Notes under the pieces: generated by a model
Databases searched by the model: none
What the model was told of the DNA's origin: nothing
What the model saw: only the letters and a program-made list of their open reading frames with translations
Assembly: GCA_002368795.1 (NCBI GenBank)
Contig: DFFG01000071.1
Coordinates: 1 to 15,240, forward strand
DNA from: Eubacterium sp. UBA3782
GTDB lineage: Bacteria > Bacillota > Clostridia > Lachnospirales > Lachnospiraceae
Direction: 5' to 3'
DNA length: 15,240 nt
In this document: piece by piece, positions 11,142 through 15,240 of the stretch
How the letters are laid out: every line of letters begins with the position of its first letter
Position numbering within the stretch: position 1 is the stretch's first letter
Program-made: the position numbers and the translations under genes

Positions 11142-13322
11142 ATGAGTGAAAAAAAGATCGTCTCCCCGATCAAAAAGGGAGTCGCAAAAGTGCCGATGAT
11201 CATGCAGCTGGAGGCGCTGGAGTGCGGCGCTGCCAGCCTTGCCATGGTCATGGCCTATTACAACAAATGGATCCCGCTCGAACAGGTGCGGTCGGACTGC
11301 GGCGTATCCAGAGACGGATCAAACGCAAAAAACATCTATCTCGCAGCCCAGCACTACGGCTTTGATGTCAATGCCTACCGCATGAGCCCGGAAGTTCTGC
11401 GGGATGAGGGAACGTACCCCTGCATCATTCACTGGAACATGAACCACTTTGTGGTTCTGGACGGGTTTCGCGGCAAAAAGGTCTACCTGAACGACCCCGC
11501 CAGAGGCAGTGTCACCGTCTCCTGGGAGGAGTTCGACAAATCCTTTACCGGCGTTGTCCTCGTCCCTGTTCCGGGCAAGGATTTTGAACCCTCCGGTAAA
11601 CCGAAGAGCACCATCGATTTCGCCAAAAAACGGCTGACAGGTGCCGGAGCCGCGGTCCTGTTTGTCATGCTGACCACCGCGATTTCCTATCTGTTTGGCA
11701 TCATCAACTCCGTGACAAACCGGATCTTTCTGGACAGGCTGCTGACCGGCCATGACCGGGAATGGCTCTATCCGTTTATCTGGGCACTGGTCGGCCTGGC
11801 CGTGCTTCAGCTGACGGTCGCCTGGGTCCAGACGATCTACTCACTGAAGATCAACGGCAAGATGGCCGTCACCGGCAGCACGACCTACATGTGGAAGGTC
11901 CTGCGGCTGCCGATGAACTTCTTTTCCCAGCGTCTGGCCGGCGATATCCAGTCCAGGCTGGAGCTGAACTCCGCCATCGCGGGAGCGCTGGTCAATACCT
12001 TTGCGCCGCTGATCCTCAATTCCGCCATGATGATCTTCTACCTGGCAGTCATGCTGCGGCAGAATGTCATGCTCACCCTGATCGGCATCATTTCCCTGCT
12101 GCTGAACGCCATCGTGGCAAGATACATCTCACAGCAGCGTATGAACATTGCCCGTGTGCAGATGCGTGACTCCGGAAAACTGGAGGCGACCACGGTCAGC
12201 GGTATCGACATGATCGAGACGATCAAGGCCAGCGGTGCCGAGACCGGCTTTTTCCAGAAGTGGGCCGGCTACCAGGCATCGGTCAACACCCAGAACGTTA
12301 ACGCGGAAAAAACCAGCCAGTATCTGGGAATCATCCCCGCCTTCCTTGGCGGCATGGCGAACTATGCTGTCCTGATCCTGGGTGTCCTGCTGACCATGCA
12401 GGGCCGGTTTACCCTGGGTGCTGTCATGATGTTCCAGGGCTTCCTGAGTTCCTTCATGTCCCCGGCCATGACCCTTGTGGGGGCCGGCCAGACGCTGCAG
12501 GAGATGCGCACCCGCATGGAGCGTGTCGAGGATGTCATGTCCTATCCGGAAGACAAGGCCCTTGAGGAAAACCCAGAACTGGCGGACGCGGATATGGCAA
12601 AGCTGCGGGGCGGCGTAGAGCTGAAGAATGTGACCTTCGGCTACGCACCTCTGGGCGATCCGCTGATCGAAAATTTCTCGCTGAATGTCAAGCCCGGCGG
12701 CCGTATTGCTCTGGTCGGCGGCTCTGGCTGCGGCAAATCCACGATCTCAAAGCTGATCTCCGGCCTTTATCAGCCCTGGTCAGGTGAGATCCTGTTTGAC
12801 GGAAAGCCGCGCAGCGCCTATCCAAGAGAGGTGATCGTAGGGTCTCTGGCTGTTGTTGACCAGGATATCATTCTTTTTGAGGATACCATCGCCAACAACA
12901 TCCGGATGTGGGACAACACCATCATGGACTTTGAGGTGATCCTGGCTGCCCGGGATGCCCAGATCCACGAGGATATCATGGCCCTGCCCGGCGGCTACCA
13001 GCACAAGCTGACCTCCGGCGGCCGCAACCTTTCCGGCGGACAGCGGCAGCGTCTGGAGATCGCCAGAGTCCTGGCTCAGGATCCCACGATCATTATCCTG
13101 GATGAGGCAACCAGCGCCCTGGATGCCAAGACAGAGTATGAGGCTGTCAAGGCCATCACCGACCGCGGCATCACCTGCATCGTAATCGCCCACCGCCTGT
13201 CCACGATCCGTGACTGCGACGAGATCATCGTCCTCGATCACGGCAAGGTCGTGGAGAGAGGCACACACCGGCAGCTGATGAAGCTCGGCGGAGCCTACGC
13301 CGACCTCATCGCAAATGAGTAA
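11142..13322 (+). CDS. NHLP-type bacteriocin export C39 peptidase/ABC transporter
   Basis: A 726-residue fusion that cuts the leader of a peptide at a double-glycine site and exports the core across the membrane. The C39 peptidase is at residues ~15-140: Gln22 oxyanion residue, catalytic Cys28 in LEALECGAASLAMV, His102 in NHFVVLDG, Asp118 in YLNDPARG. All key residues are intact. The transmembrane exporter domain follows (~160-440). The ATPase has Walker A GGSGCGKST (526-534, Lys532), signature LSGGQRQRLEIA (630-641), Walker B IIILDEATSALD and IAHRLST, also complete. The sequence resembles the NHLM_micro_ABC1 type (TIGR03796 as I remember it). ATG 11142 is preferred because AGGTGA (11131-11136) lies five bases upstream. 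A GTG at 11133 overlapping the previous stop would add three residues. It overlaps or abuts both neighbours, so it belongs to one operon. Confidence 0.92.
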   Translation: MSEKKIVSPIKKGVAKVPMIMQLEALECGAASLAMVMAYYNKWIPLEQVRSDCGVSRDGSNAKNIYLAAQHYGFDVNAYRMSPEVLRDEGTYPCIIHWNMNHFVVLDGFRGKKVYLNDPARGSVTVSWEEFDKSFTGVVLVPVPGKDFEPSGKPKSTIDFAKKRLTGAGAAVLFVMLTTAISYLFGIINSVTNRIFLDRLLTGHDREWLYPFIWALVGLAVLQLTVAWVQTIYSLKINGKMAVTGSTTYMWKVLRLPMNFFSQRLAGDIQSRLELNSAIAGALVNTFAPLILNSAMMIFYLAVMLRQNVMLTLIGIISLLLNAIVARYISQQRMNIARVQMRDSGKLEATTVSGIDMIETIKASGAETGFFQKWAGYQASVNTQNVNAEKTSQYLGIIPAFLGGMANYAVLILGVLLTMQGRFTLGAVMMFQGFLSSFMSPAMTLVGAGQTLQEMRTRMERVEDVMSYPEDKALEENPELADADMAKLRGGVELKNVTFGYAPLGDPLIENFSLNVKPGGRIALVGGSGCGKSTISKLISGLYQPWSGEILFDGKPRSAYPREVIVGSLAVVDQDIILFEDTIANNIRMWDNTIMDFEVILAARDAQIHEDIMALPGGYQHKLTSGGRNLSGGQRQRLEIARVLAQDPTIIILDEATSALDAKTEYEAVKAITDRGITCIVIAHRLSTIRDCDEIIVLDHGKVVERGTHRQLMKLGGAYADLIANE

Positions 13323-13333
13323 AGGAGGGGCTT

Positions 13334-15240
13334 ATGGGTTGGTTTGAAAATCAGATCGAAGAACGGCGCAAGGCTGACCAGCAGCTCCTGGAGGATTCCT
13401 TTGTACGGATCGCCGGAGTCATTCTGGGCGAACAGAATGCCCTGAAATTCGGCGATACCCGCATCATTACAAAAACAGCGATCGATGAGATCCTGAAATA
13501 CTATCACTGCAAACCTGTCGATATCCCCGAGAGTGTCACGGATGTGGAGGATCAGCTGGATTACTGCCTCCGTCCCTATGGCCTGATGCGCAGGCAGATC
13601 GAGCTTACGGAAGAATGGTATACGGATGCCTACGGCCCGATCCTTGGCTTCCGCAAGGAAACCGGAGCACCGACTGCTCTGCTGCCGGGTGCCATCTCCG
13701 GCTACTATTATGTCGATGAGAGCGGAAACAAAGTCCGGATCACAGCCGCAAACAGAGGGGAGCTCTCTACAGATGCTTACTGCTTTTACCGGCCGCTTCC
13801 CCTGCGGAAGATCGGCATCCCGGACCTTTTGCTGTATATGCGGCGCTGCATCTCGCTCAGCGATCTTATCATCATCCTGGCAGCAACCATCGCCGTGACA
13901 TGTGTCAGCCTGCTTATGCCCCGGTTTACCCGGGCACTGACCGGACCGGTTTTATCCAGCGGGCGCGCAAATGCCCTCGTTGGCATTGCCGTCAGTATGA
14001 CCTGTGTCATGCTGGCACAGCAGCTGCTGACCGCGGTCAAGTCGCTGGTCACCAAGCGGCTGGAGACAAAGACCTCGCTTGGCGTTCAGGCCTCCATGAT
14101 GATGCGCCTGATCTCCCTGCCGGCCAGCTTCTTCCGGACGTACAGTGCCGGTGAATTAAAGAGCCGGTCCATGTCGGTCAACAACCTCTGCAGCGTCCTG
14201 ATGGGCATGGTCATGACAGCTGGTCTGACATCGCTCAGCTCTCTGCTGCTTGTTGCCCAGATCTTCCGGTTTTCGCCGGCGATGGTCGTCCCATCCCTGA
14301 TCATCATCCTGGCGACGGTCGGCTTCTCCTCAATTACGACGTTCGTACAGATCGGCATCACCAAGAAGCAGATGGAGCAGTCGGCACAGGAATCCGGCAT
14401 GAGCTACGCCCTGATCACCGGTGTACAGAAGATCCGTCTGGCCGGTGCGGAAAAACGTGTCTTTGCCCGCTGGCTGAACCTGTATGCCCAGGGTGCTGCC
14501 CTGACCTACGACCCGCCGCTGTACATCAAGGTCAGCGGAGTGATCAATACCGCCATCAGCCTTGCCGGAAATATCGTCATCTCCTTCCTGGCGGTAAAAA
14601 ATGAACTGTCACCCTCGACCTACTACGCATTCATGACCGCCTACGGCATCGTTATGGGCGCCTTCACGACCCTGGCCGGCACCGCATTGTCCGCGGCAAA
14701 GATCCGCCCGACACTGGAGATGGCCGAGCCCTTCCTGAAGGCTGAACCCGAACCGATCACCGGCAAGGAGATCGTAACCAGCATCTCCGGCGCGGTGGAG
14801 ATGGAGCATGTATCCTTCCGCTACAGCGATGACCAGGATTATATCCTGAATGACCTGTCCCTGAAGATCAATCCCGGCGAGTATGTGGCCATCGTCGGCC
14901 GCACCGGCTGCGGCAAATCGACGCTGATCCGTCTGCTCCTTGGCTTTGAGCAGCCGGAAAAGGGTGCGATCTACTATGACCGGAAAAACCTGACCAGTCT
15001 GAACCTGAGCTCTCTGCGCAAAAAGATCGGCACGGTCATGCAGCAGAGCGGCCTGTTCCAGGGCGACATCTTCTCCAACATCGTTATCACAGCCCCCGAG
15101 CTGACACTGAACGATGCCTGGGCTGCCGCAGAAAAGGCCGGTATCGCCGATGACATCCGCCGGATGCCCATGGGCATGTACACCGTCATTTCGGAAAACG
15201 GCGGCATCTCCGGCGGCCAGAAGCAGCGGCTGATGATCGC
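13334..15240 (+). CDS. NHLP-type bacteriocin export ABC permease/ATPase, 3' end cut by window
   Basis: An open frame of 635 codons runs off the right edge. It starts at ATG 13334 behind GGAGG (13324-13328), 11 bases after the stop of the C39-ABC gene. It has no peptidase. Instead, about 170 residues of soluble N-terminal domain (starting MGWFENQIEERRKADQQLL) precede the membrane domain (first helix near SLSDLIIILAATIAVTCVSL). The ATPase shows Walker A GRTGCGKST (Lys528) and, at the very end of the window, the signature ISGGQKQRLMIA (625-636). Walker B and the switch histidine are beyond the edge. The architecture fits the second ABC protein of NHLP clusters (NHLM_micro_ABC2, TIGR03797 from memory), which pairs with the C39 transporter, probably as a heterodimer. 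Only the last ~80-100 residues should be missing. Confidence 0.9.
   Translation, partial: MGWFENQIEERRKADQQLLEDSFVRIAGVILGEQNALKFGDTRIITKTAIDEILKYYHCKPVDIPESVTDVEDQLDYCLRPYGLMRRQIELTEEWYTDAYGPILGFRKETGAPTALLPGAISGYYYVDESGNKVRITAANRGELSTDAYCFYRPLPLRKIGIPDLLLYMRRCISLSDLIIILAATIAVTCVSLLMPRFTRALTGPVLSSGRANALVGIAVSMTCVMLAQQLLTAVKSLVTKRLETKTSLGVQASMMMRLISLPASFFRTYSAGELKSRSMSVNNLCSVLMGMVMTAGLTSLSSLLLVAQIFRFSPAMVVPSLIIILATVGFSSITTFVQIGITKKQMEQSAQESGMSYALITGVQKIRLAGAEKRVFARWLNLYAQGAALTYDPPLYIKVSGVINTAISLAGNIVISFLAVKNELSPSTYYAFMTAYGIVMGAFTTLAGTALSAAKIRPTLEMAEPFLKAEPEPITGKEIVTSISGAVEMEHVSFRYSDDQDYILNDLSLKINPGEYVAIVGRTGCGKSTLIRLLLGFEQPEKGAIYYDRKNLTSLNLSSLRKKIGTVMQQSGLFQGDIFSNIVITAPELTLNDAWAAAEKAGIADDIRRMPMGMYTVISENGGISGGQKQRLMI

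Noticed and set aside
1..15240. tRNA, rRNA, insertion sequence with transposase, CRISPR or phage genes
   Set aside because: I looked for their usual signatures on both strands and saw none.

Overview
The window looks like a chromosomal segment of an anaerobic Gram-positive Clostridia, most likely Lachnospiraceae-like. Reasons: strong AGGAGG-type ribosome binding sites, GC-rich coding DNA (ATC, CTG and GGC codons favoured) alternating with AT-rich and pyrimidine-rich intergenic DNA, a lipoprotein-anchored M13 peptidase, a YjbR-MGMT fusion of the clostridial type, and a bacteriocin/RiPP export operon of the NHLP type. The genus is an inference.

Left part (1-2258). A minus-strand reading frame runs off the left edge under a good promoter. 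It is followed by gene-poor DNA with an orphan minus-strand terminator. Next is a small unrecognised plus-strand gene (453-938) with a terminator-like hairpin inside its 5' coding region. On the minus strand lie a PsiE-family membrane protein (1193-1618), an overlapping frameshifted small reading frame (990-1196), and a remnant of an FAD/NAD-dependent oxidoreductase (1741-1926). This stretch looks like a graveyard between housekeeping genes.

Middle (2062-9101). A UvrA2-like ABC excinuclease paralogue (minus, 2210-4939) has its last ~48 bp repeated twice more downstream of its stop codon. Divergent from it is an M13 zinc metallopeptidase lipoprotein (5468-7708). A strong hairpin terminator follows, shared with the tail of a decayed minus-strand gene (7831-7947). 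Then comes an alpha/beta hydrolase/esterase with its own promoter (8100-9101).

Right part (9117-15240). A ~180-bp imperfect palindrome with perfect 17-bp ends (MITE-like) adjoins a remnant of a GH3 beta-glucosidase C-terminal domain. Next is a minus-strand YjbR-MGMT fusion with an altered PCYR active-site motif. Divergent from it, under a clear promoter (TTGAGG-17-TATACT), is an NHLP-type export operon: a possible 22-27-codon leader ORF, a very short HlyD-like membrane protein (143 aa), a C39 peptidase/ABC transporter, and a second ABC permease/ATPase that is cut by the right edge. No precursor peptide is visible in the window, so the exported product, probably a ribosomally made peptide matured at a double-glycine site, should be encoded to the right of the window or elsewhere. 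This operon is the most promising system here.
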